Below, one piece after another: positions 7,181 through 15,303 of a stretch of DNA of 64,000 nt. Origin of the DNA: Asaia sp003994335 (GTDB lineage: Bacteria > Pseudomonadota > Alphaproteobacteria > Acetobacterales > Acetobacteraceae); NCBI RefSeq assembly GCF_037151175.1, contig NZ_JBBCOR010000004.1, positions 62,001 to 126,000 of the forward strand, read 5' to 3'. The notes beneath the pieces are model-generated. The model saw only the letters and a list, made by a program, of their open reading frames with translations, made no database searches and was not told where the DNA came from. Numbering within the stretch: position 1 is the first letter of the stretch; each line of letters opens with the position of its first letter. The translations under genes and the position numbers were made by a program.

Positions 7181-8557
7181 ATGGACATCATGGGTATTGA
7201 TAATTTTCCAGAACAGCTTCGCGCCGCGATCCAGCAGGGATTTCTGGCTCGGGAATTCGAAACCGGCCTGCATGCTCGGCTTGGGTTTCGAGCCATTGCC
7301 GACCGGGAGGTTTTCCCCAACGCGATTGGCGAAACCCTGACCAAGACACGCAAAAGCCTCAAGGCGCCGGTCACGACGCCTCTACGCGCGTCGGGCAATA
7401 CGAATTTCGATAATGGGTTGTCGCCCAGCGGGTGGTCGGTGGAGCAATATACGCTTTCGATCAATCAGTATGGCGACACGATCGATTTGAACATGGTGAC
7501 GAGCGGGATCGGGATCGCATCGCAGTTTCTGGCCAATGCCCAGACCAACGGAATGCAGGCGATGCAGTCTCTCGACCGGTTGGCGCGCGATGCCCTGTAC
7601 GGTGGGGTGGCGGGGGGCGTGGGTGGCTATCTCGGCGGTAATACACGCGTGACGGCAACGGCAACGGCGAAGACGACCACGATTGCCGTAGATGATATCA
7701 GGGGCTTCCAGTTCGTCATCGTGTCCGGACAAGTGCGCGCTGTTGGGGCGTCATCCGGGATGACGGTAACGATCGGCAGCGGGGTTTATACCCTGCTTGG
7801 GGCTGCGGCCGACGCCGTGAATATTTCCACTGCGCCGGGGGGGATTTCGGGTCAGTTGACACTCTCCGCTTCCGTGCCGGTAACCGATGCAACGACGGGT
7901 AATGCCGTGATCGCCTCGACTGCGCCTCTGGTGCTCCGGCCAAATGGCAAGCGGTCGACCGCCGATCTGCGCGCGAGTGATGGCGATACGCTTGGCATTC
8001 AGCATGTGCTGGCGGGTGTTGCGACGTTGCGACGGAACAATGTTCCGATGATAGACGGCGCCTATAACTGCTATCTTGATGATCTGCAGTTGCTTTCATT
8101 GTTCCGTGATGCCGATTTCAAATATCTGTATCGCGGGGCTTACGGGTCGGAAGAATATCGTTCAGGGCAGGTCATCGAGTTGCTCGGTGTGCGTTTCGTG
8201 CCTACAACCGAGGCGCCGCAGCAGGCCTCGCTCGGTGGCGGGCCGATTCACCGTGCGTTGCTTCTCGGGCAGGGAGCCCTGATTGAGGGCGATTGCGCAT
8301 GCGCGGGTCACACAGATATTCCCGACGCAGAGCGTGCGCTGATCGAGATGATTGACGGGGTGGCGATGGTGACCCGTGAGCCGCTTGATCGGCTCAAGCA
8401 GATCATTGCGCAATCCTGGTACTGGATTGGCGGTTTTGCCCTGCCGACCGATGTCACGGCGGATGTGACGATCATTCCGACAGCGACGAATGCGTATCTC
8501 AAGCGCGGTGTCGTGATCGAAAGTCTTGGCACGGATGCTGCCGCTCTCGGGCGCTGA
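7181..8557 (+). CDS. Major capsid protein
   Basis: 458-residue protein in the position of the major head subunit, straight after the scaffold gene. Supporting segments: TLTKTRKSLKAPVTTPL, SVEQYTLSINQYGDTIDLNM, LRRNNVPMIDGAYNCYLDD and a closing domain with YLKRGVVIESLG. These are typical of N4-gp56/HK97-fold family capsid proteins that assemble without an obvious protease. The central 150-260 region is Thr/Ala/Val-rich and may be an inserted surface domain. Start is either 7181 or 7190 (MGIDNF). The choice is not decided by the weak ribosome sites. Confidence 0.85.
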   Translation: MDIMGIDNFPEQLRAAIQQGFLAREFETGLHARLGFRAIADREVFPNAIGETLTKTRKSLKAPVTTPLRASGNTNFDNGLSPSGWSVEQYTLSINQYGDTIDLNMVTSGIGIASQFLANAQTNGMQAMQSLDRLARDALYGGVAGGVGGYLGGNTRVTATATAKTTTIAVDDIRGFQFVIVSGQVRAVGASSGMTVTIGSGVYTLLGAAADAVNISTAPGGISGQLTLSASVPVTDATTGNAVIASTAPLVLRPNGKRSTADLRASDGDTLGIQHVLAGVATLRRNNVPMIDGAYNCYLDDLQLLSLFRDADFKYLYRGAYGSEEYRSGQVIELLGVRFVPTTEAPQQASLGGGPIHRALLLGQGALIEGDCACAGHTDIPDAERALIEMIDGVAMVTREPLDRLKQIIAQSWYWIGGFALPTDVTADVTIIPTATNAYLKRGVVIESLGTDAAALGR

Positions 8558-8561
8558 CTGA

Positions 8562-8984
8562 ATGACCGGGGATCTGTGGGTAGGCGGCTCCTGCGGGCCG
8601 GTTTCCGATAACGTGTTCGATGATGAAGAGAAGTCGGAAATCAGACGGTTTTGCGGCTATGCGGCGTTGGGGGACATTACCACGGGACAAAGCTCCTGGC
8701 GCTTTTTTCAGTCGGCGGGAACCCTTGAATGGCGTCTCAACACGCTGTCGGAGCCCGAGCGCAGGCGTGCCCGGTGTTTTCTGGCAACTCTGGCGCAGAT
8801 GGAAAGTGCGCTTTTGGAAGCCTCAGAGACGCTCGATACAGCGCGTGCTGCGGTCTGGACGCGGAACACGCGTGAGCTTGCAGAGCGCGTCAGACTGCTC
8901 AGTTGGTGGCGCCGCCGTTTGTGCAGTTTTCTCGGTGTGGCACCCGGATCTGACCTAAGCGATCCAGCATCAGTCATCATGTGA
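8562..8984 (+). CDS. Head completion/connector-like phage protein
   Basis: 140-residue protein immediately after the capsid gene, where head-to-tail adaptors usually lie. It has a helical core with FCGYAALGDITTGQSSWRFF and two long helices (LSEPERRRARCFLATLAQME; TRELAERVRLLSWWRRRLCS). An adaptor role is inferred from position and the all-helical pattern. No specific family is recognised. Confidence 0.6.
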   Translation: MTGDLWVGGSCGPVSDNVFDDEEKSEIRRFCGYAALGDITTGQSSWRFFQSAGTLEWRLNTLSEPERRRARCFLATLAQMESALLEASETLDTARAAVWTRNTRELAERVRLLSWWRRRLCSFLGVAPGSDLSDPASVIM

Positions 8985-9049
8985 TCAAAAAAGCCGCTCT
9001 ACCCTGCGCCTCGTGGTTTTCCGAGCATCATGGAACAAGAAGAGGGTAA

Positions 9050-9646
9050 ATGCCGATGCGCAATTTGCAGCAGCCGGTTGAGACTGGTTTTGCCAAGGCC
9101 GCGCGTCGGCTTGGATCTAGGGCAGATCATTATCGGATACTCGATCCACTCCTTCCGCTCGGGAATAAAATTGGGACGACGCATATCTGCTTCGATGCAG
9201 AGGCGGGGTTTCAGATGCACAGGCCGCGCATGTGGGGGAATCCTATGGCCTACGCGCTTTGCGATGCGCGTGGATTGTGCATTGGCGATCTTTTCCGGCA
9301 GGGGAAGGTATTCCATTTCGTATCTGCAATGGAGGCCTGTCGTCCGCCGCTATGCGTTGCTTGCAGCGCCCAGATTTCGGTTTCGGGGATGCGGGGAGCG
9401 CCAAGACTTCTGGTTGACGGTTGTCCTGCCAGTCTGGTCTTGGCGGGTAAAGGGGAGGATCGGCATAGCGGTATGCCGGGTGCTGTACGCGCCGGAAGCT
9501 ACATGATGCATATGCCGGTTCTGCCAGGATTTTGCCTGATGCCGTATATGCAGGTCACGGATGACCATGCATTCCGTTATCTTGTTGAGTCGGTCGAGCT
9601 GTCAGCGCACGGTATTCGTGCTCTGTTGTCGTTGCAGCAGGTCTGA
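9050..9646 (+). CDS. Phage structural protein, unknown (connector region)
   Basis: 198 residues, starting at 9050 or 9056 after an AGAGGGT ribosome site. It has AYALCDARGLCIGDLFRQGK, followed by FHFVSAMEACRPPLC and CSAQISVSG, suggesting a small beta-domain that reports data on a common core, as in several head-tail joining proteins. It is Cys-rich (six) with no CxxC metal site. It sits between the capsid and tail sheath genes, so a neck or tail-terminator role is likely but not shown. Confidence 0.6.
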   Translation: MPMRNLQQPVETGFAKAARRLGSRADHYRILDPLLPLGNKIGTTHICFDAEAGFQMHRPRMWGNPMAYALCDARGLCIGDLFRQGKVFHFVSAMEACRPPLCVACSAQISVSGMRGAPRLLVDGCPASLVLAGKGEDRHSGMPGAVRAGSYMMHMPVLPGFCLMPYMQVTDDHAFRYLVESVELSAHGIRALLSLQQV

Positions 9647-9648
9647 CC

Positions 9649-10617
9649 GTGGCGGGCTTCAAGGGGGTGGCCTCCGCGCTCGCGCTTTGTTGTGCCAGTC
9701 GTTTCGCTGCCTTACGCACAAATTCGATATTGCTGTCGAAGCCAGAGATCATATTCCGTGCCGGGCCATTAATGCCCTCCGATTTGTTTACCTCGCCTTC
9801 TCTGCGCGAGACCGTCAGTTATGTGACGGTCTCACCTGTCTCCGGGACGTGTCAGTCCTTGCCGGTTCCTCTTGGAGAGGAATGGCTGGAAACCATGCAT
9901 GTTCCTCCTGCGATATCCGTTGAGATCGAGCCGCAGAAAGTTTTGATCAGGCTGGATATGACCCGGGATATTCTTGGCATTGCCATGCTTCTCTGGGAAC
10001 GAGGCGATGGTCTGGCCGTCTCGGCCCGTCACGTTGTGCAGTCGGGGGAGACGCCATCATCGGTTGTGCGCAGCCTTGCGGTTCAGATGCCGGGTGCGGT
10101 CTGCGAGGAGGCTGCGATTCTGGTTCCTGACGGTCGTATCAAGGCGGTAACAGGGGGATATGGCCGATCAAGTCGGCTGCTGATGCGGCAGAGTGCGGCA
10201 TTCAGGATCTCCCTCTGGACGACCGACTGGGGTTTGCGCGCGGAACTTGGTGATCTGCTCACAACCCAGCTCCTTCCAGTGGACTGGCTGGATCTCGCCG
10301 ATGGACGCCGGGCACAGATATTTTACGAAGGCGAGGCAGATCAGGACGCCGGGCAGACGCAGTTGCTGTTTCGACGTGATGTGTCTGTGAAGGTCATTTT
10401 TGATCGATACCAGTCGATCTGGTCGCCTCAGATGGTGACGGGGGGGGGATGGTTGGCTCTGGCCAGCAGTCGACATGCATTCGGCGTGGCTCCTGACGAG
10501 ATGACAGGAGAGATTCCTCTGGCAGCGCTCGAAGAGATCGCGGCCATCCGGGATGTGCCCAGTTCATACCGAGGCTGGACTCTTGATTGCGATGGGACAG
10601 TGCAAGCCCTGCCTTAG
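9649..10617 (+). CDS. Phage structural protein, unknown (neck/tail completion region)
   Basis: 322 residues from GTG 9649, one codon after the previous stop. Mixed alpha/beta, no TM segment in the mature part. The first 20 residues are hydrophobic but I do not think they are a signal peptide in this context. A repeated theme RQSAAFRISLWTTDWGLRAE, then LLTTQLLPVDWLDLADGRRA, resembles phage tail-terminator folds. The place just before the sheath gene also fits a tail-completion or neck protein. Function is inferred from order only. Confidence 0.6.
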   Translation: MAGFKGVASALALCCASRFAALRTNSILLSKPEIIFRAGPLMPSDLFTSPSLRETVSYVTVSPVSGTCQSLPVPLGEEWLETMHVPPAISVEIEPQKVLIRLDMTRDILGIAMLLWERGDGLAVSARHVVQSGETPSSVVRSLAVQMPGAVCEEAAILVPDGRIKAVTGGYGRSSRLLMRQSAAFRISLWTTDWGLRAELGDLLTTQLLPVDWLDLADGRRAQIFYEGEADQDAGQTQLLFRRDVSVKVIFDRYQSIWSPQMVTGGGWLALASSRHAFGVAPDEMTGEIPLAALEEIAAIRDVPSSYRGWTLDCDGTVQALP

Positions 10618-10655
10618 GCCGTTCAGGCCATTTTCAAAAAACTGAAGGATCATTC

Positions 10656-12146
10656 ATGCCACAACTCATACAGAGTGGTGCCCTGAACACGGCCGCACTG
10701 CCGGTGCCCGATCTGTATATCCAGATCGCGCAGCCTGAGACACTGCTGGTCTCGAGCAGTACTACGTCTTTACTTGGCATCATCGGGACCGCCTCATGGG
10801 GGCCGGTCGATGTGCCGAGCGTGATTGGCAGTGTCGGCCAGTGTCGTGAAGTCTTTGGGGGTAAACGGGCCTGGGGATCCAACCTGAGCGTTGCTGTCGA
10901 TGTGGCCGTTCATCAGGGTGCGAGTCAGTTCTGCCTTGTGCGCGTGACGGATGACACGGACAGCGCCGCGCAGGCCATGCTGGGCGCCGTCAGGATTCGG
11001 GCGCGATATACCGGTTCTGCCGGAAACGGATTGAAAATTAGTCTGACGAAGCAAAGCTATCGAGATGGTATCTTCATTCTCAGCATCGCCCATGAGGAAC
11101 TGGGATCCACCACCTATAGCGGGGTCGACTGGGCTGATTTGCAAAAGGCGGTCAGCAGGGATGTGCGAGCACTGGTGCTCGTTGAAATGCCGGATGACAC
11201 CGTGGCGGTGGAGACAGGATCTGTACAGCTCGCTGGCGGGACAGATGGCGCAGAGCCTGCAGCAGCCCGCTTCGTCGGCGTCAGCGAGAGCAAGACCGGG
11301 CTTTATGCGCTGACCTCCCAGGGATGCAGTCTTGCAACCCTCGCTGGTGTAGGTGACACGCTTCCCATGGCGGCGATGCTTGCCTTTGGACAAAGCGAAG
11401 GGGTCTATATGATCGCCGCAGGACCGCGGGGAGAAACTCTGGCGCAGGCGGTACAAAGCAAGACGGCGCTGGGTCTATGGTCGCATGCTCTCAAATATAT
11501 GCATGGCGATTGGCTCTGGTGGAATGACGATACGCTTGGTCTGCAATTGGTCAGTCCCGCCCTTTTTGCTGCGGGCAAGCTCGCGGCTCTTTCGCCCGAG
11601 CAATCAGGGCTGAACAAGCCCCTGACCGGAATCGTGGGAAGTCAGAAAAACGGTTTCGAAGCGACCCGATTTGGCTACAGCATGGCCGAATTGGCCCTGC
11701 TGGTCGAGAATGGCATTGATGTCATCTGTAATCCCTCGCCGGGGGGGACGTATTGGGCGATCCGGGCTGGGCATAACACGTCCCTGAATAGCGCGATTCA
11801 AAGCGATGCCTATACGCGGCTGACGAATTACCTCGCCCGGGCGCTCGAGGGGACCATGGGGCAGTATGTAGGAAGCGTGATCAATGACACGCTGTTTGGC
11901 AACATACGGGCGTCCATTCTGGGCTTCCTGTCAAACCTGCTCTCGCAAGGTATTCTAGGAGTTACTGGGGGCGTCTTGCCCTATACAGTGTTGTGCGACA
12001 GTTCGAATAATCCGATTGAACGGATCGCGACCGGCTATGTCCAGGCAGATGTGCAGGTCCGCTATCAGGGGATCAACGAGAAATTCATTATCAATCTACA
12101 GGGCGGTGCTTCTGTGAGCGTCAGCACTGTCAGTGGGAGCGTCTGA
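10656..12146 (+). CDS. Contractile tail sheath protein
   Basis: 496 residues from ATG 10656 with AAGGA at 10644; the 5' extension to 10587 overlaps the previous gene and is rejected. It shows classic sheath features: an N-terminal domain ASWGPVDVPSVIGSVGQCRE VFGG (shared by P2 FI-like and other myophage sheaths), a variable insertion, then a C-terminal core with GTYWAIRAGHNTS, TRLTNYLARALEGTMG and DVQVRYQGINEKFIINL. It polymerises around the tube and contracts on infection. Its presence makes this a myovirus-type particle, unlike the siphovirus-type RcGTA. Confidence 0.92.
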   Translation: MPQLIQSGALNTAALPVPDLYIQIAQPETLLVSSSTTSLLGIIGTASWGPVDVPSVIGSVGQCREVFGGKRAWGSNLSVAVDVAVHQGASQFCLVRVTDDTDSAAQAMLGAVRIRARYTGSAGNGLKISLTKQSYRDGIFILSIAHEELGSTTYSGVDWADLQKAVSRDVRALVLVEMPDDTVAVETGSVQLAGGTDGAEPAAARFVGVSESKTGLYALTSQGCSLATLAGVGDTLPMAAMLAFGQSEGVYMIAAGPRGETLAQAVQSKTALGLWSHALKYMHGDWLWWNDDTLGLQLVSPALFAAGKLAALSPEQSGLNKPLTGIVGSQKNGFEATRFGYSMAELALLVENGIDVICNPSPGGTYWAIRAGHNTSLNSAIQSDAYTRLTNYLARALEGTMGQYVGSVINDTLFGNIRASILGFLSNLLSQGILGVTGGVLPYTVLCDSSNNPIERIATGYVQADVQVRYQGINEKFIINLQGGASVSVSTVSGSV

Positions 12147-12149
12147 CCC

Positions 12150-12575
12150 ATGCCCAATCCCTATAGTATTGGCCGGGATTGCCGGATTACGCTTTTGTGG
12201 AATGGGTCGCGTATCGATTTGCGTGACGTGACAGGGTTCCAGTCCGAACAACACACGATCATCCAGCGCGCTACACCGCTCAATGGATTGCCTGTGGAGT
12301 TCAATACCCCAAGCGGCTGGCGCGGCGTATTCACAATTGCACGTGCCAACGCCAATCTTGATAGTCTGGTGGCAGCGATCGAGGCGGCTTTCTGGAATGC
12401 TGGAAGCATCGGCAGCGGTACACTCTATCAGTATATCCGTGAGCCAGACGGCGGCACGACGACCTGGGAATATACCGGTGTATCGCTCTCACTGAAGACG
12501 GATCGCTGGCAGGCTGAAGGCATGATCCATCAGCATGTGCAGTTCTATGCCTCATTACGGAGCAAGATTTCATGA
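12150..12575 (+). CDS. Tail tube protein
   Basis: 141-residue beta-rich protein immediately after the sheath gene, the usual place of the tube subunit. Features: NGSRIDLRDVTGFQSEQHTI, PSGWRGVFTIARANANLD and a C-terminal strand pair WEYTGVSLSLKTDRWQAEGM. This matches the small tube proteins of P2/Mu-like tails in size and pattern. It overlaps the next gene by 4 bp (ATGA). Confidence 0.85.
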   Translation: MPNPYSIGRDCRITLLWNGSRIDLRDVTGFQSEQHTIIQRATPLNGLPVEFNTPSGWRGVFTIARANANLDSLVAAIEAAFWNAGSIGSGTLYQYIREPDGGTTTWEYTGVSLSLKTDRWQAEGMIHQHVQFYASLRSKIS

Positions 12576-12895
12576 CGGGACTGCCTGATGAGGTAGAACT
12601 TGGCTCGGGTCGCAGTCTCACCCTGCGTGAACTTGACCCCGGCGACATGCTGGATCTGATTGAGGCTGGCGGAAGCGCTGTATCGGGAGCGGCGGCATCT
12701 GCCTGGCTGTCCTATGCGCAGATGATTTGCACTGTACGTGCGGTCAATGGTGTGCCGGTCCAGATGCCAGCCAGCAAGGATGAAGTACGAGACCTGGCAA
12801 GGCGGATCGGCAATGAGGGGGTCATGGCGCTCCAACCTCTCTTTTTTCCCTCCCCTGAACAGGAGGACGTGATGGTGGACACCGCAAAAAACTGA
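12572..12895 (+). CDS. Tail assembly chaperone, short form (gpE-like)
   Basis: 107-residue zero-frame product ending TAKN at TGA 12893. It lies between tube and tape-measure positions, exactly where P2 gpE, lambda gpG and Mu gp41 lie; these bind the tape measure during tail building. The sequence SLTLRELDPGDMLDLIEAGG and the middle WLSYAQMICTVRAVNGVPV fit a helical chaperone. Its last codons form a slippery heptamer, so a longer frameshift form is expected. Confidence 0.8.
   Translation: MTGLPDEVELGSGRSLTLRELDPGDMLDLIEAGGSAVSGAAASAWLSYAQMICTVRAVNGVPVQMPASKDEVRDLARRIGNEGVMALQPLFFPSPEQEDVMVDTAKN
12886..12892 (+). other. Programmed -1 ribosomal frameshift site (A AAA AAC)
   Basis: The zero frame reads ACC GCA AAA AAC TGA. 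A AAA AAC is a textbook X XXY YYZ slippery heptamer in the correct phase, directly before the stop. A -1 slip continues into a 56-codon frame with no ATG that ends exactly where the next gene begins. Tail chaperones of many long-tailed phages use this device. No stimulatory pseudoknot was confirmed by eye. Confidence 0.75.
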
Positions 12896-13062
12896 GCGGG
12901 CACCCGGTTTTCAGAGAGATTCTCTATCTGCTGAAGAACGGTGTGCCGTGGTCAGTTATCACCGGCTGGTCGCGTGCACGGCGGGTGGCGGCCTGTGTTG
13001 TGCTTGCGGAACAGGATGGGTTTTCCTTCGACTGGGAGCATTTTTCCTATCGGCGGGAGTAG
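12892..13062 (+). CDS. Tail assembly chaperone, frameshift extension (gpE'/gpT-like)
   Basis: -1 frame read after the slip: LSGHPVFREILYLLKNGVPW, then SVITGWSRARRVAACVVLAE, then a tail with FSFDWEHFSYRRE, stop at 13060-13062. It has no start codon or ribosome site of its own, so it can only be made as a fusion of about 163 residues. The stop is immediately followed by the GTG of the next gene. The short helical domain with a Trp-rich end matches the gpE'-type extension that loads the tape measure. Easily missed by automated gene calling. Confidence 0.72.
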   Translation: MSGHPVFREILYLLKNGVPWSVITGWSRARRVAACVVLAEQDGFSFDWEHFSYRRE

Positions 13063-14148
13063 GTGCGTATGATCCTTATAGAGAGTCCAGCACGGCCTTT
13101 TCCCTTTTCTGGGCGCAGGGATGCGAGGTGGATTGCGACGATGACGGCACGGCGATGGGTTGGTTCGTTCGTGCCACCATATCGCCTGGGCGTCGGAAAT
13201 CGCCGAAAAGGAATTGAGAAGTCGGGAGAGCTAGGCTCTATAGATGAGCATGCTGTTCTCGGCGGCTTTGATTCCACTCACCTCCCGGTGGATACAGCTG
13301 CCAGCAAAGTGACGCGCGCACTCAGAGTTCACAATGTCGGGCTGGCGCTGCCGTGGCTCGGAGGTGACCGGCGGGGAGTATGGCGCGCTGCAGGCAGTCC
13401 AGTCTCGGCTAACACGGCCCGTTCGACGACCGTCGACCTGCTTGATGAAAGATCGAATACTCGTGCTTCGAAGAACGCACCGGGAAGGATGCGGCCAAGC
13501 TGGGCTCCTGTCATTGATTTCCTGAAAAGACAGGTCGTCTCGGGTAGCGACGCGAATGATGTTGCTTCGGGTATCGTCGACAGTCTCGCTGCAAGGGGGG
13601 CGTCTGCACGCGAGCCTTCAAGAGGCGCGATCGAGGGGCTTCGGCATCTCATGTTTCTAGGACATCGCGCCCAGTCTAGCGATTATTCGGGCGTAGGCGT
13701 GGGGATAGCAGAGACCACGCCCTCAAGATCACTCGTGGCGCCAAACATCCTCTCTGCTGTGAAGCGAGGCGTGGAAAAGACCGAGCACCTAACGCGATCT
13801 ATTCAGCGTCCCGACTTGCTGATCGTCCGACAGGGATATTCTGCAACAGGTCGTAGCGCGGGCTCAAAGGGTAGAGGATGCGCATCAGCGGTGCCTGATT
13901 TCATCGCTGCTGCGCGACAGGCGCGCCGTACATCAGCGAGGGAGTTTGCCATCGGCGGGGGCGCTGTCTCTGTCGATGACGGCCAGGGGGGGCGGGAGAG
14001 CGCCCTGCCATATTCCGGCGCGGATTTTGCTGCGTCTGACCGATGGTCCTTTTCACTGGCCAGCGAAAGCGGATTGCGTGCACGAAGCGCGAGCGTGGAT
14101 GAGATCGCTGTGCCGCAATATCCAAATATGAGCTTCGGTTTTGTGTAG
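13063..14148 (+). CDS. Protein in tape-measure position, short and atypical
   Basis: 361 residues from GTG 13063, right after the frameshift extension. In contractile phages this slot holds the tape measure protein, but usual members exceed 600 residues with long coiled coils and TM helices. This one is Arg/Ser/Gly/Ala-rich, with no coiled coil or TM helix seen and segments like GIVDSLAARGASAREPSRGA and PNILSAVKRGVEKTEHLTRS. Candidate explanations: a very short tape measure (by the usual rule of roughly 0.15 nm per residue, near 50 nm tail), an eroded one, or another tail protein. No frameshift is seen within it. Confidence 0.55.
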   Translation: MRMILIESPARPFPFSGRRDARWIATMTARRWVGSFVPPYRLGVGNRRKGIEKSGELGSIDEHAVLGGFDSTHLPVDTAASKVTRALRVHNVGLALPWLGGDRRGVWRAAGSPVSANTARSTTVDLLDERSNTRASKNAPGRMRPSWAPVIDFLKRQVVSGSDANDVASGIVDSLAARGASAREPSRGAIEGLRHLMFLGHRAQSSDYSGVGVGIAETTPSRSLVAPNILSAVKRGVEKTEHLTRSIQRPDLLIVRQGYSATGRSAGSKGRGCASAVPDFIAAARQARRTSAREFAIGGGAVSVDDGQGGRESALPYSGADFAASDRWSFSLASESGLRARSASVDEIAVPQYPNMSFGFV

Positions 14149-14160
14149 CAGGATGCAGAA

Positions 14161-15048
14161 ATGGGATTATCGTTGCTTGAGGTCGAAAACGCCCTTGGGG
14201 CGATAGGCCAGCTCGACAGGGCGGCCCCTGTGCTTTTGGGGGATATGGTTCTGAGCGGGCCTGAAGTGCCTGATCAACTGATCATAGGAGGGCGGCAACT
14301 GCTCGTCATCCATCGGTTGCTTGGCGGCGGCAGGGTGATTGACTCCGTCGGCAATGATCCGGCCCGATTGATCCTGACAGGTCGGTTCGTGGGGCCTCTT
14401 GCGACGACGCGCGCGCGCCGTATGGAGGCGATGCGGGAGGCCGCGCAGGTTCTCTCTTTTTCGCTGGCTGATCTGGCGGCACGCGTCTGGATCGCGGAAT
14501 TTTCCTGGTCCTATCAGGCGCGAGGCACAATCTGTCCTTATCGCCTGGTGCTGGAACGAGAGGCTCTTCCTGCGGTCCCTGTCCCCGGGATGGCCGATCA
14601 AGTGGACACGGCCATGCTCTCGGGGCTGGGAACCATATCCGGGCTTTTGGGAGAGATGGCGGAGGCAGGATGGATCGGGACGGCTATGATCACGTCTCTG
14701 ACCGGCCAGATCATGCCCGTCGCAAAGAGTCTGGGAGTGACCGGGGCCGTTGCGGATGCACAGAACGCGCTCGGTAAGGCGAGTGCCCTCTGGCAGAGCG
14801 CGATGAATACCGCTCGATTGACGTCCGTCTTGGATCAGACCGGGTCGTCTCTTTCTGTGGCGGCGAGTGATCTGGCTCAAGCACGCGATGACGCGGAGAG
14901 TGTTCTGGACCGTACCACGATCAGTTCCTCTGCGGATCTGCTGACGATGGCGCAGAATTCCGGCCTGTCAACGCTGAGCGTTGAGGCTGGGAGCCATGTA
15001 ACGCGCTCCCGGGCTTTGATCGGAGAGGCTCTGACCGCGAATTTCTGA
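14161..15048 (+). CDS. Tail/baseplate protein with gpU-like N-terminus
   Basis: 295 residues. The first 140 resemble the P2 gpU/Mu gpN-type tail domain: an opening strand VLLGDMVLSGPEVPDQLIIG, GRQLLVIHRLLGGGRVIDSV, then LILTGRFVGPLATTRARRME, and the usual VWIAEFSWSYQARGTICPYR. The rest (about 150-295) is helical, Ala/Ser/Leu-rich, and may pack inside the tube. Position before gpX fits a P2-like order U-X-D. It could be called a DNA circularisation N-terminal domain in databases. Family assignment is by pattern. Confidence 0.7.
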   Translation: MGLSLLEVENALGAIGQLDRAAPVLLGDMVLSGPEVPDQLIIGGRQLLVIHRLLGGGRVIDSVGNDPARLILTGRFVGPLATTRARRMEAMREAAQVLSFSLADLAARVWIAEFSWSYQARGTICPYRLVLEREALPAVPVPGMADQVDTAMLSGLGTISGLLGEMAEAGWIGTAMITSLTGQIMPVAKSLGVTGAVADAQNALGKASALWQSAMNTARLTSVLDQTGSSLSVAASDLAQARDDAESVLDRTTISSSADLLTMAQNSGLSTLSVEAGSHVTRSRALIGEALTANF

Positions 15049-15102
15049 TCCTGAACATAAGATTAGGGTCATTTCTGCAAGCAAAGCGAGAGAGGACGCG
15101 AA

Positions 15103-15303
15103 ATGCGCGTACAAATCACGTCGGACGATGTTTCTCTCTACCACTTGGCTGTCAGGTATCTTGGAAATGCGATGCATTGGTGGCGCATCGCCGAGAAAAA
15201 CGGGTTGTCAGATCCGGATCTGAGCGCGTTCGACGTGCCGGTCATGCTCGTGATTCCAGATCGAGACAGCGGAGATGACGGGTCAGGAGTGCCGTCCAGA
15301 TGA
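15103..15303 (+). CDS. Tail protein X (LysM-like)
   Basis: 66 residues with a LysM-like fold: SDDVSLYHLAVRYLGNAMHW, then WRIAEKNGLSDPDLSAFDVP and VMLVIPDRD, the hallmark of P2 gpX. It probably sits at the baseplate hub/tail tip between U and D. GAGAGGA provides a ribosome site. Overlap of 4 bp with the D gene implies coupling. Confidence 0.85.
   Translation: MRVQITSDDVSLYHLAVRYLGNAMHWWRIAEKNGLSDPDLSAFDVPVMLVIPDRDSGDDGSGVPSR

Noticed and set aside
12948..13217. Plus-strand frame of 89 codons after the chaperone
   Set aside because: It is in the third frame relative to the slippery site; the -1 frame from 12892 to 13062 gives the gpE'-like extension instead.
13325..13652. Minus-strand frames within the tape-measure-slot gene
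   Set aside because: They are shadows of a plus-strand gene whose start and stop join its neighbours exactly.
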